Shown here piece after piece: positions 1 to 10,684 of a stretch of DNA of 64,000 nt. The first letter of the stretch is position 1, and each line of letters opens with the position of its first letter. Below the pieces are notes generated by a model. The model was given only the letters and a program-made list of their open reading frames with translations, was not told the origin of the DNA and made no database searches. The stretch comes from Nilaparvata lugens (Eukaryota > Arthropoda > Insecta > Hemiptera > Delphacidae), in assembly GCF_014356525.2 (NCBI RefSeq), contig NC_052505.1:23085432-23149431 (forward strand). Direction: 5' to 3'. Both the position numbers and the translations under genes were made by a program.

Positions 1-134
1 CATCACCTATTTCACCATCTATGAGACTATTGAAAAAATGCTGCAATAGTTTCAACCTTTGATTGGCTCTCCTGAGAATTTTCATTTTTTGACTTACTAC
101 CTTCTGCTTCTGAGGTACAGCATTTGGCCAGTTT

Positions 135-431
135 TGACATATGGTAGCGAAACCTGGACGCTCACTGAAGAGGATTACAGTTTTGGCCGCATATGAAAGA
201 AAAATTCTACGTAGAATATTAAGACCAGTTAGAGAAGAAGATGGTTATAGAAAGAGATACAACCAGGAGCTCTATGCCATTTTCGGGGAACCTGATATTA
301 TTGGTATCATTAAAAGGAATAAAATAAGACGGGCAAAACATGTCCAGAGAATGGATCCGGCAAGGGCACCAAAGAATGTACTGTACTGCACAGAAAAGTA
401 TCAATCGAGCAGTTGTAGCGAGCAGACATAG
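135..431 (+). pseudogene. Non-LTR retrotransposon reverse transcriptase, C-terminal fragment
   Basis: The sequence reads as the end of a non-LTR (LINE) polyprotein. The frame starting near 135 gives LTYGSETWTLTEED, the motif at the end of the RT thumb region. A frameshift near 195 then leads into ERKILRRI, a segment with ELYAIFGEPDI, and a basic stretch ending in an HVQRMD-like motif, all typical of the C-terminal tail of insect endonuclease-reverse transcriptases. The catalytic palm is absent, so this is a 5'-truncated dead copy. It ends just before the 5' region of the jockey-like element at about 432. The family call rests on recognised motif order; the exact clade is not resolved. Confidence 0.6.
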
Positions 432-592
432 TTTTTGTTTTAGTGAGAATAGTTGAAATAGTGTATGCAATAGTTAAAGTGCTGAGTTCAGTGTTTCAAT
501 TGTTGTGCGCGAGTTCAGTGCCCTGCGCCGAAAAATCAGTTCAGTGCTGAATTATCATCTAGTCCAGCTAATGAATGTAAAGAATGTGAGGA

Positions 593-1724
593 ATGTTGAC
601 TCTCAAAAGATTGCCAACCTTCCTCGAGGAGGAGGAGGAAACCGATGACAACATGATGAGTCAACTTACACCGGCTAAGAGCGCTGATTCAGCGTCAATG
701 ACTGTCAACGTCAACGTCAACAGTTCCCCGGAATCGTTTCTAAAAACGAACCAACTGAAAACTGCAACAGAGCAGTTTTTGTACAATGCATGGAAAGAAG
801 TCACTTGTCAACAGAGTGAAGAGAGAGAAAGAATGAATAAGCTGGAAAAGGAGTTGGAGAGAGCACGGTTGGAGATCAACACAGAAGATTCAATCATCAG
901 CTTCAAATACAATGCAACCAGCATCATCTATAAGTAGCAATAAAAGTTATTCACCACCGAATTGGGAGGAAGAAGAGAAAATGGTGGCATCAGAGACTGC
1001 ATGGATTCTCCCTAAACAAAAGAAGAGAAAAATCCGTGACTCACCAGAAAAAATAAGGCCTGCAACTGAGTCTACAAGTATGAAACCGACAGAAAAGAAA
1101 AACAAGCCTCCACCAGTCATATTAAGCAATGTTCAAGAGTATTCGAAGATTAAAGAGGCATTGAAATCGAAAAATCTCAATTTCAGTGCCAACATGATGA
1201 ACAACAACCAGCTAAAATTGAATGTTGAAACTGAACAAGAATACAGAGATTTAACTAAGATGTTAAATGAAGCTAAATAAGAATGGCACACGTACGAAAA
1301 CAAACAAACTCGTCCAATTCGTGTCATGGCTAAAGAGCTTCATCCATCATGCAATCCAGAGGATATAAAGAACGATCTTCTAAGCAGAGGCTTTCAAATA
1401 ATCAGTGCTGTCAACAAAATGAAAAAAGTGAAGAGGGATGGAAAAGAACACATTATCAGACTCCCAATGTTCATGTTAACATTCAAGAATACTGAAGATA
1501 CAAAAAAATATATGAAATTAAACATATTTGCTATATAAAAGTGAAAATTGAATTAATTAGAAGCAATAAATGATTCCGCAGTGTAAACGTTGTCAGCGGT
1601 TTGGTCATACTCAGGCATACTGTCAACATGAACCTGTGTGTGTGAAGTGTGCTGGAAAACACTGGACCATTTCATGTACCAAGGCTAAAGAAACCCCAGC
1701 CAAATGTTTCAATTGTGCTGAGGC
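593..1724 (+). pseudogene. Jockey-like Gag, N-terminal and central part
   Basis: Several frames together form a Gag. Frame one (593-937) is acidic then coiled-coil-like (KLEKELERARLE). Frame two (912-1280) is lysine and proline rich and ends in a segment typical of the region before the PRE domain. Frame three (1326-1538) contains LHPSCNPEDIKNDL, a PRE_C2HC-type motif. From 1570 two zinc knuckles are readable, CKRCQRFGHTQAYC and CVKCAGKHWTISC, followed by the first half of a third (CFNC). The third knuckle is cut by the hAT insertion. Gag in this family binds the element RNA. At least three frame breaks show long inactivity. Confidence 0.7.
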
Positions 1725-2782
1725 CAGTAGCGGCTCGTGATCTTTTAACTTGGGGGTTCAACCTCATGATCTATTGGGGAGAAAGGTCAAGAGGATAATT
1801 ATAGAGTATTGAGCATAATCAAGTGTAAAGGTAATCAATAATAATTTTAAGGAATTACCCCCCAAAGATTAAGCATATTTTCTATAAATATAGATTTTTT
1901 TGTCCTGTTCATATTTTTCTTGTTTAATTTTTACTTTGGGAGTTAATCTACCAATCCTATCCTCAATATAAATTATGTTTGTCTTTAACAAATACTGAAC
2001 CTTATTCATATTTCTTCATCAAAATGCTGTTACGGTACCTAAAACAATAAATTATATTCACACTCTCACTAAAACAAAATGGACATACTAGAAATACTAA
2101 CGAATACATGTAACACACTAGAAATTACCAGTCCATATTCTTCAACACTCAAAACAAATTTATATAACAAAAAATGCAGTGAAATCTATCACAACTTTAA
2201 ACAGTATATACCCGAAATCGTACCGTATAACCTCAAAACTGTCATGCTAAACGCTTTCTACTTCTTGTTTACCGCTTTTTTACTGTTTACTGCCTCCAAA
2301 TTTGAATTTATTGGTTATAATCAAGATGGCACTGCTACTGAATACGTATCACGAATACTCACGATTCCTTCCGTGGTTTACCGAATGCTTCACTTGCCTC
2401 GGCTAGGTTCGGCTACTCTCGGATGAACTCGTGGAAACGTGGTTCAAACAGGATTGTGAACCGAATCCGTGCTAGCAAACTGATTCTCCTCCTCTGTTCC
2501 ACTACCTCACCCAACCATGTTTTTGGGTTCACATCGGGGAATGAACACTGCTTTTAACCACCACCCGTTCCGTCATGCCATTCGTTGCTGTTTCAAGCAA
2601 GCCACTCCGGCACCGGCCGCAAAACATCGACGTTAAGTTTACGTAGATAAACATTTTGTGATGTAATTTCATGAGTATAGAATAAAAATATAATTATATG
2701 AGTAGAATTCATCATTCTATAGAAGTTGGTTCAATTCTGGGTGTTCAATGAACCATTGAACACATAGGACGAGCCGCCACTG
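1725..2782 (+). mobile_element. Non-autonomous hAT-type DNA transposon (1058 bp)
   Basis: The left end CAGTAGCGGCTCGT (1725-1738) and the right end ACGAGCCGCCACTG (2769-2782) are inverted repeats with one mismatch in 14. The element is flanked by perfect 8-bp direct repeats GCTGAGGC (1717-1724 and 2783-2790). CAGTGGCGG-type ends and 8-bp target duplications are hallmarks of the hAT superfamily. The interior is AT-rich and shows no transposase; a 115-codon open frame at 2079-2426 has no recognisable domain. Removing the insertion and one duplication restores the frame of the third zinc knuckle of the host Gag, which confirms the boundaries. Strand is arbitrary. Confidence 0.9.
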
Positions 2783-3125
2783 GCTGAGGCTCACCCAGCT
2801 AACTACAGAGGCTGTCTTATCGCTAAAGAACTTCAGAGAAGAAGAACTGAAAAAGACAACATATTAAAAGAAGTAGCAGAGTACCACATACAACCAAACA
2901 GAGAAAATTCACTTCTAGAAAGTACAATGGAGAAATATTCTATTCTCAAGTAACAAAACCCACTTCAAGCGTACAACAGGAGAGTCAATCAAAGCAGCAG
3001 CAACAACAACCAGTTGATGTTAATAAGGTTTTGCAGGAAATTTTAAACAGTTTAAACATTCTTTCTGGACGACTTGACAGCTTGGAAGGAAAGAGTAAGA
3101 GTATCGAGAAGAAAACTAAAAATTG
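2783..3125 (+). pseudogene. Jockey-like Gag, C-terminal part after the hAT insertion
   Basis: Directly after the hAT target duplication the frame gives HPANYRGC, the second half of the third zinc knuckle, then AKELQRRR. A stop at about 2950 in one frame is followed, in another frame, by a glutamine-rich stretch and a short coiled coil (EILNSLNILSGRLDSLE) ending in a TGA just before the pol region. This matches the usual end of a jockey-clade Gag. One frameshift is needed between the two halves. Confidence 0.65.
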
Positions 3126-4613
3126 AATATTACAAGCCAACAAGATATTAGGATTGCTACCTGGAATGCCAATGGAATAAATAATATCAATAATAATAAT
3201 AGAAATATTTCTAAAGACCCGAAATATAGATGTGTGCCTTATCTCTGAAACCCATTCAACTGAGCAGACTCACTTCAAAATCAATGGATATAATGTTTAC
3301 GAAACTATTCATCCTCAAAATCAAGCAAGAGGTGGAAGTGCTGTAATAGTGAAGGAGAGTATTAAACACTATGAAGACTTCAGTATTCAAAGTAATGGAA
3401 TACAGCTAACTGTAGTTGGAATAGAGTCTATCAACCAGAAAATACTTGTTGGTGCTACATATTTTCCACCACGTTACAATTTAAATAAAAATGATTATAC
3501 CAGTATTCTTCATCAGCTTGGAGATAGATTCATAGTGGGTGGAGATTTTAATGCCAAGCATAAGGATTGGCGTTCAAGACTCACAACTACCAAAGGAAAA
3601 GAACTCAGAGAGGCTATCCAGGAGCTGGGCTGCGAATTCCATTCAACAGGGACACCTACTTATTGGCCAACAGATTTGAATAAAACTCCAGATCTTCTAG
3701 ATTTCTTCATAACAAAGAGAATATCCAGTAATTTTATTGACATTGAAGAGAGCTTTGACCTGGATTCTGATCATTCAGCTGTAATTCTCACACTCAGTGA
3801 ACGAATAATAAAGAAAGAAGACAGACCAATGTTAGTCAACAGAACAACAGACTGGGAAGCTTTCAAAGTGGATTTGGAGAATGAAATCAACTTGAATATT
3901 CCACTTAGAACAGCTGAGCAGTTAGATGAAGCCGCATAAAATTTAATGTGGCAAATCCAGAAATCAGCCTGGAAAAACACTAGACAATACACCAGGAAAA
4001 CAAAAGGATGGAATTACCCACTGGAGATTCGACAACTTGTTTTAGAGAAACGAAGGGCAAGAAGAAGATGGCAACAAACTCGCTGACAAAACCTGCTGAC
4101 AAAAATATATTGAATAACAAAACACAACAATTGAGAAGAGAGATAAGGAAACTAACTGAGGAGTCCATTAATAACTACCTTCAAAATTTGACAGCTGATG
4201 CCAGTACAGATTATTCATTATGGAAAGCAACAAAAAGAATTAAGCGACCAATATCACAATCCCCTCCAATCAGAAAACCAGATGGTACTTGGGCAAGAAA
4301 TAACAGAGAAAAGGCAGATATATTTGCTAATCATCTAGAAGAAATCTTTCAGCCAAACAACATTCAATCTGAAATTGATCCTGAAGAAGATATAATAGAT
4401 TATTTAGATACAGAGATTGATCTAGTTTCTATAAATGAGGTTCAAGAAGAAATAAAAAATAATCTGAATAGCAAAAAAGCACCTGGGTTTGATCTGATTA
4501 CAGGTGAAATCTTGAAGAAACTTCCAAGGAAAGGTATTGTCATGCTAACATATTTATTCAATGCATCACTCAGATTACAGCATTTTCCTTCAATTTGGAA
4601 GGTGGCAGAAGTC
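3126..4613 (+). pseudogene. Jockey-like Pol: APE endonuclease and start of RT
   Basis: Pol begins near 3126 with an IATWNANGI motif, the conserved start of APE-type endonucleases. A frameshift and stop around 3180 precede a long frame (3232-3939) with ISETH, RGGSAVIV, GGDFNAKH and DSDHSAV, the metal-binding and catalytic motifs that nick target DNA. The linker (4008 onward) is broken by a stop near 3938 and a frameshift around 4010-4090. It then reaches KAPGFDLITGEILK, the first RT motif, and ends near FPSIWKVAEVI at 4613. The YxDD catalytic motif is absent because the element is truncated. The endonuclease residues that are visible look intact, but the whole cannot act as a retrotransposase. 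Confidence 0.8.
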
Positions 4614-5240
4614 ATAGAATATAGAATAGAATATGAATGGAAAGAATTGGAAACTTTTGGTGGGGTATGTGAGGGCGGCTCTGAGGTGTAGAAAGCAAAT
4701 AATAGAAGAGTTCAATTATTAATGCTTTAATTTTTATCCTCTAACCGTTGGTCATTCTCTCTGTGATAAATGGATTGTTTTATAAATATGAATCTTTGGT
4801 CGTGTATACTACTACCGAGCATCCATCACATATAACAGTAATATTAATTAGATAAAAACAGGTGTATTTTTTTTAATTTATTTTTTTATTAATTTTTTTC
4901 TCTATCCTCATATGAATCAGGTGATAGTTCAATATTTGACATTTAAAATCCATTCTTTCAAAGACAGTCTGTTTAGTTATGAATCGCAAACCAAGCCAAT
5001 TTTATATATTATTTTTTATTATTACTGTATTATATAATTTATGAAAGCTTTTTCTTTGTCTCAAGAGTTAAGTATTATAATTATCAAGTTCAGCTCAACT
5101 TCGGCTGACGGCAAAATGCCATGCCTAATGAACTGTTTACTTCTGATTTACTGTTTATTATTATTTCAATTTGTTTCTTTGTTTTCTACATTGAGAACTG
5201 TTTGAATAGTTTTGTTGAATGAAGTTCATTTCTATTCTAT
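4614..5240. repeat. AT-rich segment bounded by mirrored AGAAT / TATTC short repeats
   Basis: This stretch starts with an AGAATA-type run (4617-4636) and ends with TTCTATTCTATTCTA (5228-5242), roughly mirror images. It separates the truncated jockey pol from the truncated piggyBac reading frame, so it may be a short inserted element that replaced both neighbours' sequence. I find no coding potential and no clear target duplication. ATTCT-type tails are common at the 3' ends of insect retroposons, so one or both ends may be such tails; this is inference. Confidence 0.35.
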
Positions 5241-5588
5241 TCTAATATGCCCAGAAGGATATTTTTGAAGAGCCTTGGAATGGAGCTAGTGAAGTCTCAA
5301 GTGGAGAAAAGATTGACAATCGAATGTCTTCCAAGAACTCTACGAAATTCAATTGAGAAGATGACAGAAAGAGGGAGAGCTTTGGACACAGAACAACGTG
5401 AAGTGCCACAAGAACCACCAGCAAAAAGATCTTTAGGACGGCTTCGATGTGTGAAATGTCCACGTAAAAAAGACACAAAAACATCCCATGCATGTGACAG
5501 CTGCAAAAAACCAATGTGTTCATCTCACTTGCTTTCTCTCTGCAATGGATGTCATCAGGACAAAAATCAAAAGTCTGATTCTGAATGA
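5241..5588 (+). pseudogene. piggyBac-type transposase, C-terminal domain
   Basis: The frame begins at PRRIFLKSLGMELVK, a conserved segment near the end of piggyBac transposases. It continues through RLTIECLPRTLRNSIEK and a linker to a cysteine-rich tail at about residues 70-105 (CVKCPRKK, CDSCKKPMCSSH, CNGCH). That pattern matches the C-terminal zinc-binding domain that recognises the element ends. The frame ends at a TGA at 5586-5588. The N-terminal domain and the DDD catalytic core are missing upstream, where sequence becomes unrelated at 5240. The 3' terminus of the same element is recognisable about 330 bases downstream, so this is a 5'-truncated copy. Confidence 0.8.
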
Positions 5589-5916
5589 ACTCAAGTTACT
5601 AAAACTGTCATTTCTCTCTTCTTTACATGAATCGAATTATTTTTTATAGTCAACATGCAATATAGTGGCATTCTTCAACAATATACAACTCAGGCAACTA
5701 GTTCAATAAAAGTGTGTGTTTCTTAGCTGTGTGTTTTCTATCCACGGTACTACACCCAACAACATTTACTCTTAGGTGATTTTTTTGGTGAGCTAAACTT
5801 TTATTCATATGTTTTCTATCATTAATAACTATATCTAGTAATATCCTGAATGAAAAAAAAACATATATGAATTGAAATATACAATTTCAAATTACATCTG
5901 TGCACTTAATTCCTGT

Positions 5917-5983
5917 TGGGGTCATTTTGGACCCCACGCGCCTCCTCATGTTACAAAACCAAGCGCGCCTCCTCAAGGGTTAA
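5917..5983 (+). repeat. piggyBac 3' terminus with TTAA target site
   Basis: The element ends in CCTCAAGGG at 5979 followed by TTAA (5980-5983), the piggyBac target site. Just inside are two direct copies of CGCGCCTCCTCA (about 5937 and 5964) and a hairpin TGGGGTC-ATTTTG-GACCCCA at 5917-5936. Subterminal repeats next to a GGG/TTAA end fit known piggyBac organisation. Together with the C-terminal coding fragment this gives one right end of a truncated element. Confidence 0.7.
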
Positions 5984-7033
5984 ATTATTGAAAAATATAA
6001 TTTATTGCTTAATAAATTAAAATGTATTATTTTTAACAAGAATGAACCGTTTATATTCCATCAATAAACCTGTATCAGCTACCGTCTATAGAAGGCATTG
6101 ACAAGTCAGAGGATCAGCAACTTTTTTCCTATCTTTCTTTCTTACTGCTATTATAAGTAGACCTTACTAAAGTAGTAAACATATTACAAAATAAATAACC
6201 ATTATTTGAATGTAATTCGTTATTAAAAGAAGGTTATTAATGTATTTCGTTATTTTGTATTAATGTTGAACAAGGAAGTTTTCATTCCTGTTAAACGTTA
6301 TTAATGTATTTCGTTAGTAATGTATTTCATTATTTATTTAAAACAATGTTGTTCGAAGTTTCTTTACTGTAACAATCATTTCTTTGAAAACTAATTATAA
6401 TATGTGATAATGTCATATTATAATCATTACTTCCTTATGTGGCACTACAACCTGATAGCAACTACGTACAAGGAAACAGTAACAACCTTCAAATAATTAA
6501 TAATAGATGAAAGCATGATAGTTTCAGTGAAGGATCAGTAACTCTATTAGAAGTTAGTGAAGTTCAGCGATATTTTAGAAATGCTGTCAGTGAGTAGGGG
6601 GAGACAGACAATAAAAGGCCTTTCATTTAATTGCATCCCGAATTCTTCTCAATTCAATAGAATTTCATGATCAATTTTAAAGAAAGTTAGAAAAAATGTA
6701 TTAAATTTATTACATAATGAATGAAATATTTCTCTTCATGACTACTTAACAAAACATTTTCTGCTAGTGGAAGTATATTACATTGTATCATTTACTAAAG
6801 TTTACAAGCATGGATAACTAGGTACCACAATACATTTCCAATAAATCTTTCACATTATTGTAAATAGTCCAAATTTCACAGTATGTGTATGGTATCATTT
6901 ATTTATTAAACAGAAATTATAATTTTAAAAAATATTTACATTTAAATATATTTTTGAAGATGAAATGCTGCTCAGCCAATATCTCAAAACTCATACAACT
7001 TAATTTCAATTTTTCTTCACATTTCTGTTGCAG
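5984..7033. other. AT-rich DNA with no recognised gene
   Basis: No convincing coding frame. Imperfect repeats of GTTATTAATGTATTTCGTTA occur between 6231 and 6345. The end of the stretch (TTTCTGTTGCAG, 7022-7033) looks like a splice acceptor for the next fragment. Confidence 0.5.
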
Positions 7034-7472
7034 GGGAAAGCAGTAGATCGCTCCCCATCAATACAGTTATCGTGGATGACACCCTACTAATGCAAATCGG
7101 TTCCCCAGCCGCAGGGTCTCCAATAATAGATATTGTCGAGAAGGAGGAGCACCCACCTGCACCTGGACCTGGGTCTATTTCGCCAGGACATTTATCCCCT
7201 GCTGCAATCAGTAGTAGGAAAAGAAGAAAACCACCACTGGTAAACCAACAGTCGTCATGGAAACTTACTCCAAAGAAAAAATCAATTTTTCTAAAAAAAA
7301 ACTAGATTTTCAGAAAATTGAGCATCAGAAAAGACTTAATATTCTGAACAAAGAGGAGGAAGTAGTAGATTTGAAGCTTATGAGTTTCTGCAGGAGACAA
7401 AAAGTGCTGGAACTTTACTTCTACACCCGAATCAGTCATCAAAAATATAATTTTCCGGACTTTTTTGAGTAA
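7034..7472 (+). pseudogene. Myb/SANT-like protein, C-terminal exon fragment
   Basis: The frame opens right after a polypyrimidine-AG acceptor. It encodes a proline/serine-rich linker with SSRKRRKPP (a likely nuclear signal), then, after a one-base frame change near 7270, a charged helix (KLDFQKIEHQKRLNILNKEE) and a short tail. This linker-plus-helix arrangement resembles the C-terminal part of Myb/SANT-like DNA-binding proteins encoded by PIF/Harbinger-type transposons and their domesticated relatives. The DNA-binding domain itself is not seen upstream. The assignment is by general composition and order, so it is tentative. Confidence 0.4.
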
Positions 7473-7795
7473 CTTGAAAATCTGGCTAAGTCCCTTAACT
7501 GTATGCGTAAAATGTCTATATCGTTAATGCACTGTAGACAATTTTTGCGAGAGACAAAAAGTTTTTGAAATTCAATTTTGCACCCGAATTGATCAGAAAG
7601 CCTAAATTGAGAATTTTTTTGGAAAACCAAAATAAAATCTACTGAAGTCATATTTAAACAAATTAGCCTAAAACATTTTTTATCTTGATAAGGACGGTGT
7701 GTTGTAGAAGATTTTTGCAAGAGTCGGAAAGAGGTTGAAATTTAATTTTATATCCGAATTATTGGTCAGAAAGCCTGAATTGAAACATTTTTAGG
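7379..7795 (+). repeat. Three diverged tandem copies of a ~165-bp unit
   Basis: Copies of a segment containing GAGACAAAAAGT, then CACCCGAATT (or TATCCGAATT), then CAGAAAGCCT occur near 7379, 7540 and 7706, spaced about 165 bases. The first copy is the end of the Myb/SANT-like coding fragment (translated LMSFCRRQKVLELYF); the next two lie beyond its stop. They are well diverged, so the expansion is old. Confidence 0.55.
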
Positions 7796-7799
7796 GATT

Positions 7800-8454
7800 A
7801 AAGAAGTAGGGGGGAGACACTCACCCGCTCTCTCTCGCTCAAATTAGCACAATATAAATTGAGAACATCAACAATAGTCACCCAGAATAATCCACCTTAG
7901 AATTCAAAAATTCTACCAAAGTTTAGTGATTGTTCTAGAAAGTGTTTTTCGAGAAAAAAAATCGACTATAAAATAATTATATTGGCAAATGCAAAAAAAA
8001 TGGTTAAAAACAGTATGTGAAAATCATGTTACGGTATGAATTTCAGAACTTTTTCACTTTTACATTTTTAAGTGAATTACACTTAATAAAAGTGTTTCCA
8101 ATTTTACACCTTTTTTACATAAAAAAAAACTTATTTTGACATTGTTTGCTGACTGGGTACATTCTCGGTCTTGTAATATTTATCTTCCTAGTTCTGTCAA
8201 TTTATTACATATTTCAAAAATATTTGCTGTCGTGATAAAACAATATTTGTAATAAATATTGCTTTATATTGTAAAAATACTGTATTGTCTTGTCAAAATG
8301 TATTAAATATTAAAAATATTCCAACTTTACAAAAAACAATATTTTCAAGATAATATTGTTTTATATTGTAAATATATTAAAACAATGTTTAAAACATATT
8401 TAATTATCAATATTTTTTACAATATTGACCAATATTATATTAATATTTGAAAAA
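7800..8454. repeat. AT-rich stretch dense in AATATT
   Basis: From about 8205 to 8460 the hexamer AATATT occurs roughly ten times in 250 bases, in a background of poly-A and poly-T. No coding frame or inverted ends are evident. It may be a degenerate low-complexity repeat. Confidence 0.4.
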
Positions 8455-8655
8455 TATTTTTTTGCTACTTTGGTTAATAACTTTGAGAAAGGAGGAGAAA
8501 GTCGTAGAAAAAAAATTTTCAGTAGAAAGGAAGAGGAGCTTGTTGATAAAAAAATTAGAATGCTGAATGTTCAAGAGAAAATGGCGAGAATAAAATTGGA
8601 AAAAGAGAAAATTTGGAAACTAAAATTGAACAGAGATGTTGAATATCATGTGTAA
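8455..8655 (+). pseudogene. Charged coiled-coil tail of a Myb/SANT-like protein
   Basis: The frame ending at 8655 reads SRKEEELVDKKIRMLNVQEK and continues in a lysine/glutamate-rich helix before stopping. It resembles the tail of the fragment at 7270-7400 in register (KEE, then a helix), suggesting a second remnant of the same kind of transposon-encoded DNA-binding protein. There is no DNA-binding domain and no clear start. Low-complexity charged helices can look alike by chance, so confidence is low. Confidence 0.3.
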
Positions 8656-9381
8656 ATCTTGTCTTGCAATTGCCAAAATCAAAGGATTGATTTTGATCAT
8701 TATTTTAGATTTTTCAATATTTTTCATTCATGTTTGCAAGGTATCCTGATTTCCTGATAACAGTGATCCAATTGCTAGTCCATCTTTTTGTTTGCAAATT
8801 TTGTTGTTAAATGTTGCAAATTAATATATTAAACTATTGATGTTTTTACTATACTTTTGTAAACCATTCGAATTTGTTATGTGATAAAGTTTTATACTTT
8901 TTCATTTTAGTCTTTTATTATTACTATTGTGTTTCCCTTATCGGCTTTTGTTATTATGGCTTGTTTGTTTCTTAATTTGTATGATATAGAATTCGATAAT
9001 TTCATGTCTTCTTTGAATTATATATATACTAAAGTATAAAATTTCAAAACTTAAGCTGTGTGCCCACCATAACAGTGTGCATCAAATAAATTAAAATTTA
9101 TATTTGTAAGACCAGTGTGCAACGAATAAATTAAAATTTATATTTGTAAGACCACTTGTAATTTGGAGACTTTCAAAAGTCAAAAGCCAGGTTTCAAAAA
9201 AGCCTGTTAAGCCTCGATTACACGGGGTAGTTTACTCCCCAACTCGCCGGCTAGTAAAAAGCCAGCGAGTTGGCGAGTGCACTAGTGGTCAATTTCATGA
9301 TTTCACATAGCTAGCGCCAGTTGCTCACTCGCTCACTCTCCAACTAGTTGCGGAGTTGTTGTGACACGTGTTTGTGTGAAA
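8656..9381. other. Non-coding AT-rich DNA with a 40-bp tandem repeat
   Basis: Two near-identical 40-bp units (9073-9112 and 9113-9152, starting CAGTGTGC) lie in otherwise unremarkable DNA. From 9210 the sequence TAAGCCTCGATTACACGGGG begins the GC-richer region leading into the MADF fragment and may be the left terminus of the Harbinger-type element; its partner end is not seen, possibly because of the assembly gap at 10685. Confidence 0.4.
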
Positions 9382-9735
9382 ATGAAGTGGAATGGCAGTG
9401 ATATTGCTAAGTTTCTTGTACTTTACCGTGAATATCCTTTATTGTGGAATATAAAGGACTAAGACTACACAAATAAAACTTTGAAGGAGGAAAATGTAAA
9501 ACGTTTAATGTCTGATCTTGATGAGCACAACTTATTGGGAGGAATGGATGTTAAAAAACTGAAGGTCAAAATTAAGACAGTAAAAGATGTGTATAGGCAA
9601 GAACTACAAAAAATAGAGAAGAGTAAAAAAAGTGGCTGTGGCAAAGATGAAGTTTACACGCCAAAACTGAGCTGGTTCAAAGACGCAAATTACCTGAGTG
9701 AGGTGACTTCAACAAGAAAAAGCATATCAAACATG
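9382..9735 (+). pseudogene. MADF-domain protein, first exon (PIF/Harbinger companion gene)
   Basis: From the ATG at 9382 the frame reads IAKFLVLYREYPLLWNIKD, the first helix of a MADF (Myb/SANT-like) domain. It meets an in-frame TAA at 9460-9462, then resumes with TLKEENVKRLMSDL, KLKVKIKTVKDVYRQEL and PKLSWFKDANYL, the remaining MADF helices. The exon ends at a consensus donor (ATG/GTAAGT, 9736). MADF proteins bind DNA and are the usual second protein of insect Harbinger transposons. The antisense Harbinger transposase tail 116 bases downstream supports that origin. A single nonsense codon is the only break in this exon. Confidence 0.7.
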
Positions 9736-9850
9736 GTAAGTAAATACATGTATTTGCTAGTAGTAAATAATCAAAATAGTAAGTAGAAAAATGCTATTCA
9801 CAATATTATACCCAATACAATACAATATTTTACAGTATTTACTTGTATAG

Positions 9851-10234
9851 TTAAATGACATTAATTCCAACTTTCTCCCATTGCCAGGGGAGTGTATTTT
9901 CTTCATTAAAGTATTTCACATAATTTTGCCTGATACGCTCTGCAGTCTTACTATAGTTATTGCTGCCTAGCTGAGTCACAGGCTGTAGAACATTAGAATC
10001 TTCCCTCCAAAGCCCAGGTGTTACATTGCCAGGGTTGAAATCCTCTCTATCAACTGCTTGTTGTGGTATGTAGTTGCCTGGAGCAGTCTTTCTCAGCCAG
10101 TTATGCAGACTGCAAGAAGCAACAATTACTCTGTCAATAGTATCAAGTTTCACCTCGATCGGTCTTGAAAAGACTCGGAACCACCAGACTAGAATCCCAA
10201 AGGCGTTCTCAGAAACTCGCCTGGCACGGATATG
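9851..10234 (-). pseudogene. PIF/Harbinger transposase, C-terminal end
   Basis: On the minus strand 10234 to 9851 reads RRVSENAFGIL, RVFSRPIEVK, IVASCSLHNWLRK and ends with YFNEENTLPWQWEKV before the stop. RRxxENAFGIL and LHNxLR are hallmark motifs at the end of the DDE_4 (Harbinger) catalytic domain. All upstream transposase sequence is missing: beyond 10234 the DNA turns directly into plus-strand MADF coding sequence. The frame that remains is open, so the loss was by internal deletion and not by scattered mutation. Confidence 0.8.
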
Positions 10235-10613
10235 TCAATCAGCAGTGACAATCCAATACCAGATGAAGATCCTGCTGAAGACATGGCAATTGAATCAGGT
10301 GTGGGAGACGATGATACAAACTACAATGAAAAAACACCATCAAGGGCAACTCGTCAACAGCTATGAGACCGCCAGAGCCTCCAAAGAAAAGGTAAAAAAA
10401 AACTACACAACTAGATAAACCCAACGCTGAAATTTCACAGGCAATTACACAGCTTGAAAACATCGCACAAAGTGTAACTGAGGAAAAACCATATGAGCAG
10501 TTTGGTAAATATGTTGCAGCTGAATTACAATTGCTACCTAAATGAGATGCAATCATGTTGCAGCAAGAAATCCAGAGTAGTCTAACCCAGGCAAAGCTGG
10601 GCGCATTGAACAA
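10232..10613 (+). pseudogene. MADF-domain protein, C-terminal exon
   Basis: The plus strand encodes an acidic stretch (DNPIPDEDPAEDMAIESG), a frame break at a TGA near 10364, and then EEKPYEQFGKYVAAELQLL, a stop, and MLQQEIQSSLTQAKLG. The FGKYVAAEL...LQQEI pattern is the typical C-terminal region of MADF proteins from Harbinger elements, comparable to the BESS-type interaction tail. It belongs with the exon at 9382-9735. At least two stops or frameshifts make it non-functional. Confidence 0.6.
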
Positions 10614-10684
10614 CGACCAAGTAATTTACAACTATCCTGTATTGAGGCAATCTGATAATTACCAACAGTCAACTCAGTCAACTT

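Larger units (their letters stand above)
432..4613 (+). mobile_element. Jockey-like non-LTR retrotransposon, broken and 3'-truncated
   Basis: An element with a leader (432-592), a gag region (593-3125) and the start of a pol region (3126-4613). Jockey-clade elements encode a Gag with a PRE/C2HC region and three zinc knuckles, then an APE endonuclease plus RT. All of these parts appear in order. The gag is interrupted by a hAT element (1725-2782) and by several frameshifts. The pol homology stops abruptly at about 4613, inside the first RT motifs, where unrelated sequence beginning with AGAAT-type repeats takes over. The catalytic RT motif and the 3' end are therefore missing, and the copy cannot move by itself. 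Confidence 0.75.

Noticed and set aside
2079..2426. 115-codon frame inside the hAT element as a transposase
   Set aside because: No hAT catalytic or dimerisation motif; probably chance.
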